Below are positions 34,870-48,900 of a stretch of DNA of 64,000 bases, one piece after another; the first letter of the stretch is position 1, and every line of letters starts with the position of its first letter. The notes under the pieces are model-generated. The model did not search any database. It saw only the letters and a program-made list of their open reading frames with translations, and had not been told where the DNA came from. Origin of the DNA: Galaxea fascicularis (Eukaryota; Cnidaria; Anthozoa; Scleractinia; Euphylliidae); the NCBI GenBank assembly GCA_948470475.1, contig OX419347.1, positions 3,139,572 through 3,203,571 of the forward strand. The letters are read 5' to 3'. The position numbers and the translations under genes were made by a program.

Positions 34870-35931
34870 TAGCCTCTTACGCAGACCTTCTTTATCACGT
34901 CACGAAATCTTTGTTTGGCGAGGAAAGACTGCGTGACGAGCCCATATTTTTATAGTTTATTTTACCGCTACAATCCAGAAAATACGTAGGTTTGTAGATC
35001 GTTGATGGTGTTATATACCATGCCACAGAAAATACATCCAGCCAGAATGCACGAAAGCCGTTGTATACGTTCATGTCGATTGATTGTTTGTGCCTTTGTA
35101 CTTTTTTATGGCAGGGTATTTTAAAACTACATATCTAAAGCACTCGGGGGGAATATCGAACATCTTGGAATATCATCCCATGAGTCACTTGTATTTTCAT
35201 GCGAGGATCATTTCTTAACAAGTAAACGCATCACGCGCCATCAGGTCTAGGTCACACAAATCATGGGACAAGAAATTGAAATGCACTGCTGAGTGACATA
35301 AACACAAGACAACAAGACAGGCATCATCAGAGAACCTCTTTAAAACTAATGTAACTCAAGTACAACAGCAGCAAGGGCACTGAAAAGTGAAAACAAACTG
35401 CACCCAGTTTGTAGTGACTACCTTAAATTGATGAGTGTATGCCGCTTTGTGGAAAACAGTTGCATTGCCTGAAATGATGTTACTAGCACTGTTGTGAAAA
35501 TGCAATGAAAATGTTTGAAACACCAATCTAGGCTTTTGAATTTTCTTCTGAAATCAGTACACTGTGCCCCTGCCAGCTTGGTAAAGTGTGTCGTTAGCAA
35601 TCCCAAATTAAAGTTTTCCACATTACACAGTTTACAAAAATCAACCCTTCAACGGAAAATGGCTGCACGTTGTTTTAGTGAACGAAATTAATTTAGTAGG
35701 AATTCCTGTCAAGCTTGCTGTTGTGTTAATAATTTGAACAAAACCAGTTTGATACTCTTCAAAAGCGAAATCCCCCTAATCCCATCTGGTAATTTTGCAC
35801 CAGTATGGTGCCTGTTTCCCACTGAAACGTTTGATTTCAAGAGTCAATAATCATTCACCTCTTTGAGTTTCGGTGCCTCTAAACAGCCTGCTGCAGTGTG
35901 GAAGCTGAATTCTTTCCCGAATTTATACTAC

Positions 35932-36108
35932 AGCAGGCTACTTTCGAAATATCAAGATTCAGCTTGATAGCGAGACCGAGAGGACAAAAACAGTAGAAAC
36001 GTATGGTAAGGAAAGTGAAAGATGATTAACATAACTTTCACTTTCCTTTGTTTTTGTCCTCTTAGCCTCGCCATTAAGCTGAATTATGTTATTTCGAAAG
36101 TAGCCTAT
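35932..36108. mobile_element. Palindromic MITE-like element
   Basis: Left AGGCTACTTTCGAAATA matches the reverse complement of right ATTTCGAAAGTAGCCT. The adjoining ATTCAGCTT / AAGCTGAAT, GAGGACAAAAAC / GTTTTTGTCCTC and GGAAAGTGAAAG / CTTTCACTTTCC pairs also match. Nearly the whole ~177 bp folds on itself. Confidence 0.85.
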
Positions 36109-37549
36109 TGAATAGTAACATTTTTTGCTTGATGTTTCAAAGATCAGGAATCCCTGTTTAATTTGGTGCTAGTCTCACCGCAGGAAAATACGTATTATTC
36201 ATCCTTATGATTTATTTCTTCTAAAACTATTTTTCGTTGGTTAATGTCAAATCTGGTATTTGTTTAAATTTGGTACATATGGACCCCTTACTTGTGACAT
36301 GCAAATGACTCACGATATTTCCTTGGCGTGTCGTGAAAAATAATGATGTTTTGACTTGTATTGTGTTCGGCAACTCTTCGTATTCGTTGAATTTGTATCG
36401 CTTTGTTTCGCTTTATATACCCTGGCAGCTGTCGAAATGTTTTGGTTATACATAATACTGTCGAGTTGTTAGTCACTTCGAAAAGTTTCAAACAACTCTA
36501 CAGACAGTTTTCGAGATCCAACGCGTGACATAGCTTCTCAGACTCCAGACGTTATGCTGTAGAGGGTGAGTATCCGGAAGGTTTTGAGCTCTGAATTTGT
36601 GTTCCGTGTAAATGTGTTGCCAAATATTCTAGGTCGCAGAAGAGGTGAAACGTTTCTGTTTAATAATTCACATTTCTGTTAATCCTTCGCTCTTTCTAAA
36701 GTTCCTTATTTTAGGAAGCAAGACACATAACTGTGCTAAAGTAATTTGATCACACAATCAAGTTTTTCGTTCCACCGTTTCAAGCCAGATGCAATAACCT
36801 TTGATCATGTGTGAAATCGTCTGCAACGTATGAACTTGCAAGATATTTTCAAATCGAGATAGTTCTTCACTCTTGGGGAAGGTTTTTTATAATAACTCCG
36901 TGAAAGCGAAATTTGAACTGTCTAGAACGCGTGAATTTTCTCAATGCAAACGAAAATTTCTCGTTACAAACAAAAATAGTGAATTTACAAAATTTACTAT
37001 AGAATGGATGTTTTGTACAAACCCAAATTTACAAAATCACGAGAGGTGATCCATGTAACTATTAGCGATTTTAACTAGCGATGTTATGGTTCAAAACTTG
37101 TAATATTTCGGAAATCGAGCGTTATCTCGTTTGACCCACAGAAAGCTAAAAAAAAAAGTTTTAAAAAGAGTCTCAAGATTAGCTGGCACCTCCTTAATAG
37201 GAAAGTTATGAATAATTCATTTGGTTTTATTTTGGGCGTTTTCACGTTGCCTATTAACATTCAGACTAATCAAAGTTATTAACCTGGTTTGTGTTGGTGC
37301 GAAATCATTTAAATTTGAACTGGAAGGTTCAGAAAGGTCTCGTTAACGCTTCAACTTTGAACTACACTCCTCGTGCGCGGTTAATTAACCGAGAAAGTGA
37401 AGGCGGCAGTAACGTACAAAACACGTTTGGTTGCTGCGTAAATCATAATAGCGACTGGTTTAGTTCAGCACCGCTTCTGGGAAACGTAAGTATGAAAACT
37501 GAAGGTGAATGAAATGCCACTTACGTTTGGTCTTGTCATTCTATTTCAG

Positions 37550-38814
37550 ACGATCGCGTCAACAATTACCAGGCTCGCCGAGAGGAGGAGATACGAAGAG
37601 AGGCTGAACACAAAATTAAAGAAATCCAAGATCGCGAGGAACGAATCCGACAAGAAGCCGAACAAAGGTTCGAGACGTACCGACAGCGACAGGCGGATAT
37701 CCGACGGGAAGCCGAGAACAAGCTGCTTGAGGAACATAGTAGAACCGAGCAGTTGAAGAAAGAGACTGAGACAAAGCTTAAGGCAGAGCAGCAGAAAGAG
37801 GACGAGTTGCGACGCCAAGCGGAGGAGCGCATCCTTGAAGAAAAGGAAAAACGAGAATATATTCGTCAGGAAGCTGAGAGGTTACTTAGGGAGGAAAAGT
37901 TATTGGATGCTGATAGGAGAAAACAGGAATACCAACCTACAAGAAGTGAAGAGACAGAACAGGAATCGCAGCCTGTGAATCTTGAGATCGTGACAAAATA
38001 CAGAACCGAAGTAATTATCCCCGCTGTTGAATCGAGGAAGGAAAACTATCCTTTAAAGGAAATTGCATCTCAAGAATCAGACGGAATGGCAGGTGTTATT
38101 ACTGAAAAAGAGCTGAGCGCAAGGTCAAAGAGCCGTAAAATGATGGTATTTGATCCAGAAACGGGATGTTATAGGAAAAAGTCAGACGTTGAAGACGAGG
38201 AGGGCACGACGACCGAGATTAAAACCGAGCGAGTCGAGTATCGCTTTCGTCTTCGCTCGGATGAGAAGCGTGGAATACCGACGGAGATGAAAGATTCCTC
38301 CTCGACACCAGACAAAACGTCCGAAGAAATCCAGGTTTCTATGACCAATGGGAAAAACAAGACAAGAAAGGAAGAAGGAGATGAAGAGGATCTGAAAAGA
38401 GCTGGCGATGCACTGAAGGCAAAATTTGAAGAAGACAGAATGAAATTCGAGGAAGAACCGGTGCAGAGGAAAAAGAGCGACCCCTCACGACAGAGGACGA
38501 CTCGAGCAACTTCGGATGAATCGTTAGAAGAGAAGATTCGGGAAATGGAGAAACGAAGAGAGCGGCTGCTGCTTCGTGGACCTTCGTTTGAACTCGAGAA
38601 ACGAAGAGATTCCGATGAGAAGAAGGAACAATCTCCGAGGGACGAGCCTGAGAGCCCAAGGAGCAGTAGTGACGATACCGGAAAGAAGCAAAGAAGCCGG
38701 AAAGAGAGAAACAAACGGCGACTGACCGCTGAGGAGCTGAGTAAAAAGAAGTCGTTGGGTAGCGAAGAAGATCTCACAGAGGAACGAAGCCAGCCCAGTT
38801 CGGATTCCGCTAAG
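37550..38814 (+). CDS. Helical exon of the giant charged-repeat gene
   Basis: Acceptor TTTCAG|AC at 37550, in phase 1; donor AAG|GTAAGA after 38814, phase 0; 421 codons. The first ~120 residues alternate blocks of E and R/K (for example RREEEIRREAEHKIKEIQ), typical of an extended single alpha helix or coiled coil. The rest is serine- and charge-rich with several KKS and RRDSDEKKE-type stretches that could be kinase sites. The frame is open from the acceptor and has no initiating ATG near it, so translation must begin upstream. Confidence 0.85.
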
Positions 38815-39908
38815 GTAAGAGAAAGAAGCAGAAAACGTTGTTGATAACAATATTGATTTTGTTGCTGTTATTGGTGGCCGTGGTGTGTTATAGTCCGGAA
38901 TTCAAAAACTTCTTTTGTCTTCTGAAGTGTCGCGCAAGCAGAGGGTGCAAGTCGCCATCTGCCAAGAGGAGTCGAGTTGCCAGGCGTTACGAATTCGTTG
39001 AGTTTTGCGCGCGTGTTCGCTAGCTAGAACGTCTCAAGCAAATGTACGGACAACATTGCAGTTAACAGAGCTGATAAGAAAGAAGTGAGTGAGCCCTTAC
39101 TCCCAGCAGGTTATCGAAAAGTGGGGTTACCCCCGGCAATCCAAACTATATCGAAAAATGAGAGGTTTTTTTTCTATTTTTATTCCTGAAACGTATTACC
39201 CCCAATAGAACTTACTGTTAGGCATTCAAAACTCGCATAGGAGTATCAACAGTGTCTGTCGGTGATCTTATTTCCCCCCTCAGGTTCCAAAGACTGAAAC
39301 GAAGAAGGAAACTTTCACCATGCAGTTGAGTAGGGAGGAGAAACACGATGATGTTTTCGTGGTACAAGAAAAACCAGTTGAAGCAGGTCCCGGAGACTTG
39401 ATGAGCTGGGATGACGACTCCACGGATGGCCGATCAGTACCCGAGAAAGACTCTCCTGTGGCGTTCAGGAAGAGGGCGGACAGCACTGAAGGGGAAACTT
39501 TCCCTAAACCTGTCAAGCTTGTGGAGATAGAAGCTCCCATTACTGTTACTCAGAAAGAAAAAGTTCAGAGTGCTCCTGTTGACATTTTGGACCTTCATGA
39601 TGAGGTGGGCGACTATTTAGGTGTATTTCTGCGCATGCTCCATGCACGGGTTGTTATGCAGTATATGCACTTTTCAGGGATTTCATTAGACACCTGCAAC
39701 CGGCGAAACCGCCTCTTTCTTTGTCAGAATTTACCTCTCACCGCCGCGTACTTGAGATTGTCACTCAAATGATTAAAAAATTCATCATATCGCTACCTAC
39801 TTTGGTTAGCTACTTTGACCGCCGACCGGTTGGCTCAGTTGGTAGAGTGGACTACCGTGCGGGAGGTCGTGGGTTCAATCCGCGGCCGGACCAACACTCA
39901 GGGTCTTT

Positions 39909-39941
<33 letters not shown>

Positions 39942-42900
39942 GACATCTGCATATTGTTAGACTTTCTAGTCTTCTCGGATAAGGACGATAAACCGGAGGT
40001 CCCGTCTCACAACACTTTAATGTTTATAACCTTGTGGGACATTAAAGAACCCACACACTAATCGGAAAGAGTAGGGCATGGAGTTCCCGGTGTGCTGGTC
40101 TGGTCTTTCTGGTATTTCATGATTTCATGGGTTGGGTGGGTTGGATGATGTAAACCGCATTTGAATATATATACATAGAAAATGCGGTATATAAATCCAT
40201 TACCATTACCATTACGGCTATTTAAGAAGATTATTGAAACCCATGAGTCTCTTGCGAACATGTTCAGAGCTCCAAGGATAACGAGGTCATTTGTAAGTAC
40301 CTCCGAGTTCTCTGTTGTCCAAAACAATGCAATCAATTAACATTGAGAGATCAAGACAATAATCTCTCAAAGTTAATGCAAGTTTAATTTATCTGCTGGT
40401 AGCATGTAATATGCATAACAAGTAAAGCTTAAAGCTTTGTTACGATCAAGTTTTGTTACCCTATGCTCTACATCGCAAACAACATCGCTATCAAAAATTA
40501 CCTCAATATATTTATGCAACTTGCTTAACAGGATCAGAACATGTCTTCGCCGGTTTTTGAGTCGATATCGACATGGGAGAGCAAAACTCGCGTAAGTGAC
40601 ACCGCGGAGGAGGACAGGCGACGCCGCGAAAAGGAACACGAAGAGCGAAAGCGAAGAATCGAAGAAAACCAGCGTAGAGCTGCTCAGGAACTCAAGACAA
40701 AGAAACAGTCCAGCAGCGACGTAAATGAAACGCCAAGAAATGTGGAACCGGTCCGAGAGATGACAATGAAAGAAAAGCGGCGCTCGCTGGTTGATATGTG
40801 GGAATCATTCAGCGAACCACAGACAAATGTCATGTCTTTTGAAGAGGACGTTGAAGAACACCCTCCAAAACGAAGTAGCAAAGTGCTGGTACGAGATAAC
40901 AGGACGATATCGGTGAGTAAAATAATGTAGCTGTGTGTTTTAATAGATGGTAGTTATTTGAACAGGCTACTTATCATGTTTGTTGTGGCTTAAGCAAGAA
41001 TTAAGGTATACTTAAATCTGATAAAAGATGCTTGATTTTCTGGCGCAAAATTCACATGAGAAAAATAAATAATACCAACGGAAAGCACTGCTCAGTAGCT
41101 TTCATTTGATGCGCCAGACTCCGGCGATAGAACCAATATGTACGCTGGTCAGTAATAACAAAAATATCACAGAAAAGTACACTCAGTTATTCGTCTTTCG
41201 TTCGAATGATCACAGTTTAGAACTTCATTAGTGAGGATGATTTGGTTATGAAAGTGAAAGACGTAGGGTTGATGCGCAAACCTAGTATTTCCAAACTGAC
41301 CCGCTGTATATTCACCTGATGGTGTCGGGCGGAAGGACAAATTGACTGTTGTATTTTATGGTTGTAGTTTGGACAAATTCGGCGGACTGAAATTCATTCG
41401 TGTTTACTGGATTTTGCTGATGGCAACAACGAAAACTTTAAGTAACTTTTAGCAAGTTCGCTGCTGAGAAAAAGAGATCCCATGTTCACTGTGTTATTTG
41501 TGGAAGTGTGTTAGCCGAAAACTAGGGCGAATAGAAGATAACTGTAAGTCGGTGATTTTCTTCGCTGCAACTTCTGGAGCAAAGTAGTGTACCAAACGAT
41601 GATGAACCATGAGTGACTATGTTGCCACGTTGATGGCCAGAAAAAAGTTATAGCTCTCCCGAGTAAACTTTACCCAATGTTTCAGCATATCAGTGAGCCT
41701 GGCAAGTGAAACAGCTGTGTGTCACTTTTCAAGCCAGAGGTTGTGTTCGATTCAATTTTGAAGACCAGAAGTACGTTAGTTATATTGAACCGCTGAGTAT
41801 CAGTAAATTATGATCGATATCTTAAGCATGAAAATGCCAAATGTGGAACAGAACCGTGAATGTCTCATGATTCTGATGATTAAATCAAAAGTGCATGGCT
41901 AATGAGAACTGTGAACAAAAGTAATAAGCCCAAACCAACAAGTTTCTAACAGTTATTTGTATATCGATCACTTACTACGACTGTAAGAAAGTGTGCTACT
42001 CTGAACTTCCAAAACTGTGATTATATCCAACGTGGAAATTCGCGCACTGTTCCCGGGTTGTCACTTCTACCAGCAGTGAGGGGGTAGTCCTCTTTTTCAG
42101 TGCTGAGCTAACGCTCATGCATGTGGTACTAAGGAACCAAAGCTAAAAGGATATTTGGCGGAATAAAGGCTATACTGAGTAAGATATAGTGTATGCAATT
42201 CGAGAGAAAGTGGCGAAGGCGGTTAAGCTAGTGACACAGGGTTCAACATCGTGCAACATATGTTGCTCAACAAATGTTGAACGATGTTATAGTAACTTGT
42301 TGAACGGAATATAGCTTGTCTCTACTTTCGTTCAACAATGTTCAACATGTTGAATGGTCTATTTTAACATTCAACATGACATGATGCACTGTTCAACTGT
42401 AGTACATCATGTTGAACAAGAGTTACAACATTTGGTGATCAGCAAATGTTGAACCGTGTGTCACCGGCTTAGTTTCATAACTGAGTGTTAACTATAAAAG
42501 GGGCAAAATTCTTTTTTTAGTAAACGCAGCACTGACACGTATTGGATGGACCTGCGATGAGGCCATCTTTCTTCTTTCTTCCTCCCTCCCTCTGAAATTA
42601 AATAACTCAATAAACGCTAAATATATCGTTTGCAGTACAGTGTACTTATAATTTGTGCGGTTTAAATAACAACGAAAACCTTGCGTATTTGTTATCCGCT
42701 GCAATCAAAGTGCAAGTAAGTTTGGTCATCTTTGGGTTCCAAGTTCACCGGGAAGTTCAGTGTTGGGTTTGATACTGCAGAGAAAATATTCTTGTTTTCT
42801 TTCCATATTCATATTTGCACAGTCTGAAGGATTTTAAGAAGTTTATTGTCTAGTCAAACAATAGCTATCAGTCCAAAAGGTGCAACATGACTTTTAACTG

Positions 42901-45900
42901 CCGAAAATACGCTTGATTGAATGGTTAAGTGGCGTTACCTGTTATGCCTAATAGTTAATATTCCACTGTATTTACTCTCAAACAATATCCAATATCAATG
43001 TGTATATTCCGGTTTTTCACCTTCGAGAGTCTCTTTTGACCGCAATTTGCATAGCACCAGGCATGTCCTTGGGGACGATTTAATCTAACGTTGTTTTAAT
43101 TCACTTGATGTTGTCTGAAACCGTTTTGCAAACACGTTTCTGAGTGATCTCGATATTTTTTCGCCTTAGTTTGATCCAGCGGAAGAAAACGGCGACGAAG
43201 AAGTAATGGAAGTCGACGAGGAAGAGAAAATTAGCTCGAGTCGGCCTGTTGTTGACACGAATGAGAATCTAAGCGAACAAGAGCAGAGATGGGAAAACGC
43301 TGGAAATTTTCAACCAGGGCGACTGCAGAAAACCGTGTTTCATAGTCTGTCGGAATCTGCCCCAACAAATGAAGAATCGATAACAACACAACGAAAAGGG
43401 CCCAGTCGCTATGAGTGGATGAAAGGAGAAAGTTTTGCAGACCAAGAAGCGCTGGTACCAAGCAAACTGAAGTTAGATTGGCAAAGCAACCAAGCAACCG
43501 AGGAGATACCAAGGTGACAAAACTTAACTAAGTCTGTTCCGTAGAGAAACGCTGTGTATTGACCTGACCCGCCGTAAGTAAATAACTCTGAGATTCAAGT
43601 TTCTAATTTTTATACAGCCGTTTTCTAGTTACCATTGCATTTCTTAGATTCGAACCATCACATTTACTGAGTTCTTGATGCACTGCACAAACTTACAAAT
43701 TACGACGAGGCCAATATGCCGCCAAGAGAAAATGACGGTGACCACAGTTGGCACGAATTGTTGTTTCAAGAATTTAAGACCCAAAATAATAAGACGATTT
43801 TGCGGTGTCACAATCAAGGTTTAGGTGACTGAAATATTTTTGATTGAATATATTTGTACACACAATGCATTTAACAATCAAAGAAATCTAATGGTATCAG
43901 CACATGTGAACAATATTGCTACCATTATCTGCCATGCTAATGGACTACGTCACCTCACTAGAGTTTGCTTTGCGGCGATAAATTTAAAATGCAAAAATAG
44001 GAAACCTAAATACCGCCAATTAACCTAGGAGGGTGGTAAAGTTGACCACTGAAATACGATCCGTTAAAAGCGTGATGACATGGTAATCTTGACGATTATT
44101 TGTATTGTATTTTGTGATAATTATTCCAGGCAAATTTAATTGTTCTTTGAAGCTGTGTCGTTTTGAATTAACATCCGGTGTACATCAAGTAATCTTTTAG
44201 TCACGCATTCCATTATCACGCAGTTAGCTGTGATCTTTTCAAACCAAGCAATTGTGTTCACAAACGCCATCCAACCCTCTCACACTGGCAACGTTACAGC
44301 CGATTGCAAAAGAACAAATAAGAATAAATTTCCTTTTTGTGTAACACTCTTCTCTGTAGCTTTTAATTAAGTGGCAGCGGTAATGGTGGCATTACCAGGC
44401 TGTAAGATATTTCGGGCGAGAGAATTTGAAGCTCCAGGGGGGAACTAGGCAAGGGGGTTCACGTAAAAGAACGCGCGCGAGAAAATCGATAACGATTTAT
44501 TCTAATCAGTTCTGACTGTAAAAATCCAATTAAGTGAATGTGGGTGGAATTGTGTCGTTGAGAAAATCTCTCAGACGCTCTTTCCTTTCCCACCCTGCTA
44601 TAGTTTCAAGGAAATAATTCACGTTCACAATTTTTGCTTCCTTACAGAAAAACTCCGACTAAACCAAGTTCAATTGAGGTAACTTTCTGCATCAGTAAAT
44701 TTATGTATTTATCAGTCTAGTTTTTCGAAATCTTTACAGACGTAACCTGATATTTAGTGATAGTTAAGTTGCCTTCAGACGTGGTCGGAGCAACTCTATT
44801 ATTTGTGTAACATCGAGCAACTATGACCTCTACCACTTACCCCCTCTCCCGGGTGGGGAGGGGAGGGGGTATAATACGTGTGCTTTTGGTCACTTCTCTA
44901 ATGAACGTGACCAGCATATCCAGCATGAAACTTGGAAGAGTTTATCAATTACCAACCCCAGGACAGAATATTGGTGAGCTAGGATGGATGCTTGTCCATC
45001 ACAGGACACCCAGGCAACTAGGAGTAGCGACGTTTCTTGTCTCAAACGAAACGAAACGAACGCGTAGAATGAGCTATAACCGCTGACCTGTTGATAGACT
45101 TGAAATTAGGCGCACCGTACACCTGATCACCGCGCCTGTTTACATTTATCTATTAAATAAATAAATACTTAATTGACCACTTCCCTCGTGAGGCCTTTTA
45201 GGGACAATGGAACAAATAATTCAAATGAAACAACAACGTTAAGAATCCCAACCGGCGGGAGGAAGACCAGTTGATTATCTGTAAGATGACCGAGGAGTTA
45301 AACCAGGCACTAACCCAGAACAACACCAGGTAGTGGCCAGAGCGGGATTTGAACCCGGAGTGACCGCATTGAAATCCTGCGCCCTAAACCACTCGGATAT
45401 CCTGCCTCCTTTGTTGCCTTTGACAACACTATTAATGCATTCATTTTGTTTACTTTATAGCCAGTCCAGGTGGATATAAAGACTGATAGCGGCGACACAA
45501 AAAGCAGTAGCGAGGAAAGTGAAAGCTCAAGTGAGAGCGAAAGTGAGAGCGAAGAGGACAGAAAACCACGAGTCGACACGGATGAATATCACAAACTCAC
45601 TGAGGAGGAAAAACAGTGGGAAGCCGCCGGACATTTTCAGCCCAAGAAGCTGAACATTGCACTGATGGCGAGCTTTCAACAAGCTCCGGTAGAGGATGCA
45701 GGCCCCAAACCGGCACCCAGGAAAACTCAAGAAATTTCCATATCACAGAAAGCTCCTCAGGAGAGCCCTAAAAAAGAGTCAGCGCCTAGTAAACCGGAGA
45801 CGGGTGTGATTAAGGTCGAAGAAATTAAGTGAGTGTTTCCTGGTTAATGTTTTTGTTTAATACACCCGAGAAATGCGTATCAAGTTGTTTTAAGAACGTA

Positions 45901-48900
45901 CCAGTCCCCCCTACCCCCCCCCTAAAATTTGTATGTTACTGCGCGCGTACCGTGGATCACTGCGTGGATGACTCCCACGATATGTTTTTGTTGTCCCACA
46001 TGATGTTACCTTACCCTCTCACAATTTCTAGAAATGGGAGGCGATCCAAACTTAGGACTTAAGACTAGGGCCAGTTTAGGTGATCTGTTATCTTCCTGTG
46101 ACCAGTTTTCTGGAAAGAGTTAATCCCACGAAGTTTCGTAAATTAGTAAATTCTTACAGCGCAATGAACAGTACTACCGGAAAGTACTGCTTTCAGTTTA
46201 GTTTTTCACACCGGCGGAGTGAGTCGAAGCTAGAGAGAGAATCTCTTTAATAAAATTACCCATTCTTATATTTTTTTTCTTTGTAGCCCTGTTAATGAAG
46301 TGAAGACGGAAACAGAGGTGAGGAAAACGATTAACTTTGTGCTGCTAACGAAAATGCAATGTTACGTGTTGTTTCGTTCATGAATCGATCCAAAACGTTT
46401 GAGAGATAACCGTTATTTAAAGGTAGCCGTCGAGCATCTCCGTTTTTTTTTTCGCTTTCGTCGGCCTTTCTTCTCGTCGGGTACCTCTCGTGTTTCTCGC
46501 TCGGTCGTCGGGAAATTTCCGTCACATTCGCATGGTCGTTGTCGTTTTTCGCACTAAGGTCGATGAACGTGGAATTCATTGCTTCTCTTATTACCTCTGT
46601 TAGCAGAGACCTTTGAATCTTTCGTTTAGTCGTGGAGTTTCTGCTTAGAAGTTACATAAAACAAAAATATTGGAAGGAGAACAAGTCAGTTGAAATGGCT
46701 TGCGATGCATTGATCTAGAGTATGGTTTGACAAGTTAAAGTAATGGGAGAAACCGTAAATTGCTGCTATTAAACTAAACCGTGTTTTAAGCTGTTGGTAC
46801 TTGTGCCAGCTTACAGTTGTACTGACTACAGACAGACTTACGGTTAGGCTAGTTGCTCACAGATCAATGTATAAGATGAGTACATGTATCAAACACGCCA
46901 CGGTTCGAGCCACACACTCCTCAAAACACCTTAACTCTTAACTGACTTTTAAGGACTTCTCAGACAGCGATAAAGGCAACAGACGTTTTCAGAGACCTTT
47001 GCGGAGACCAACACAAGACAGATTGCTGTTACTTGAAACTATTAATAATGGAACTGCCTTTAGCAAGGCAAGTGGCATAAGTGTTTACATCATCTACCCT
47101 CATACCCTACCTTGACCCTTTAAACTCACAGATCAAAATTTGAATTCTCGTTTGTTGCCCCTATGCAATTTTTATGGAAGTAGTTGGGAGACGTTAAAAT
47201 ATCAAGCAAATTTATCTTGAGTATGATCCTGTTCTTAAATCTCCTGGCCACTCGCTGGTAAAGCGCTGATATTTCAAGGAGATATTTCATGCTGATCACT
47301 CAAAGGGTTTAGGCTCAGACACAGTTTATAGTTGAATTAACCGATTGTTACTGAACTTTGATGCATCTTGCAAATGTTGGTCTCTGAATTTATGCATTAA
47401 AATTTGTTATCTCTGTAATATGCGCTTCATTGGGATGGTGTTGTAGACGCCTCGGCAAATGCATCATATTTTCCATGCGTTGTATTCCTCGAGCGCTGCT
47501 GTCGCTGTACTTCAGCGAAAGATGAGTAGAAGTGAAGACTCTTTAGCTCAGTAATAGATTAGGTAAATTGTATAACCACCAATTCCTAGCTTATATGAAT
47601 ACTTGCCACGTCTTAAGGCAATCGCATCCCTTAAGACGCTCGCTGTTTGCGTGGGCTGTGCATCTCTTTCGTGGCTTGCCAGCTAGTATAGACCAAGCGC
47701 GCTTGCAAAAGACGAGATTAACTACATTTTACAACGCTATTATTACTCCACCTACATGTAAACGTCACTCTTTTATGTAAAACAACTCAACTCTCGATAG
47801 ATCTGTTCTAATCGTTTAACAGTTCTTGGCAAAACCACTAACCAGCTTGCACTTTTATCACCAGTAACAACTCTGCTCTTTACATCAAGGCCGAACATTT
47901 AAGTCACTGTAAAGTTTCTATAAGTTAAAGGCTGCCATCGCTTAGCTGCATCGAAACGAAGTAAACGCGAGTGTGCGTGACTCTTTATCTTCACTTTGCT
48001 AAATAATATTCATCAATTGTAGCCGTACACGTCAGGGACATACACGTACGAAGAAGAAAGCGACAGCGATGATGACATTCCTGGATGGCGAAAAGTGGAA
48101 GAGCAAAGGCGACAGCAGGAACGCGAAGAGATCGAACGCGCTAAACTGGAGGAGAAACGTCGAATGGAAAGAGAAGCCATGGAGGAAGATGAAAACGAGG
48201 AGACTGACTCTAGTGATGACGAGTTTGAAGCAAAAGTTCGCACGAAGGAGATTCGACGGATTAATCAGAACCTGTTGGTTCAGTTTATGAAAGAGCCGGA
48301 CAAAGAGCCAGAGAAGCCTGTCCAAGTGCCAAAGCCCAAAGAACAGAAAATTGAAGTGGCCAGTGTTCAGACGATCGAGTCAGCTCCAAGTCCAGATAGC
48401 GAGGATGAAGAAGAGGATAGATGTGTGCGAACCGTGGAAGATGAATACGAAGAGAGAGTCAAAAGTCGACAGATAGGAAAGTTGAAGTTTGATAACAGCC
48501 GTTTTTTGCAGGGAAGAGAAGATGATCAATGGGATACCCAACGTGGTCCAAGAGTTGTTTTGCAAGAAGAACGCCTCATTCAGAGTGTGGAACAGAAAGT
48601 CGTCGAGTCTGCGCCGTCGAGAGATCTTGACGTGGGAAGCGGTTATACAAATGAGGTATTCATTTGACGTACCAAGCATGCGCATGCTGGCGTTTGTGAT
48701 GTTCCAAACGCTACTCCCATCCAGACGTTTGTCAGTCCGTTCGTCCACAACAAATCTGTCCACAGTGAAGTTAACTCGCCCACACTGAAAATCTAGTATA
48801 CATAGAGGAACATAAGATACTCGCCTTAAGAACATTGCTGGGACAAGTGAAATATCCTTCAAGGGATCTTGTTACATGTCTTACATATTTACTTAACCGA

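Larger units (their letters stand above)
32825..37549. other. Probable 4.7-kb intron or intergenic DNA
   Basis: AT-rich sequence with two palindromic elements (34716-34869 and 35932-36108). It also holds open frames such as 34129-34446 and 37291-37512 that lack family resemblance or good splice context. If the exon at 32527 belongs to the gene at 37550, this is its first intron. Confidence 0.5.

Noticed and set aside
38169..38777. 202-codon serine-rich minus frame
   Set aside because: Antisense shadow of the E/R/S-rich coding exon at 37550-38814.
39822..39893. Plus-strand tRNA gene
   Set aside because: The head has A- and B-box-like sequence, but it continues into a SINE body and simple tail, so it is a retroposon, not a functional tRNA.
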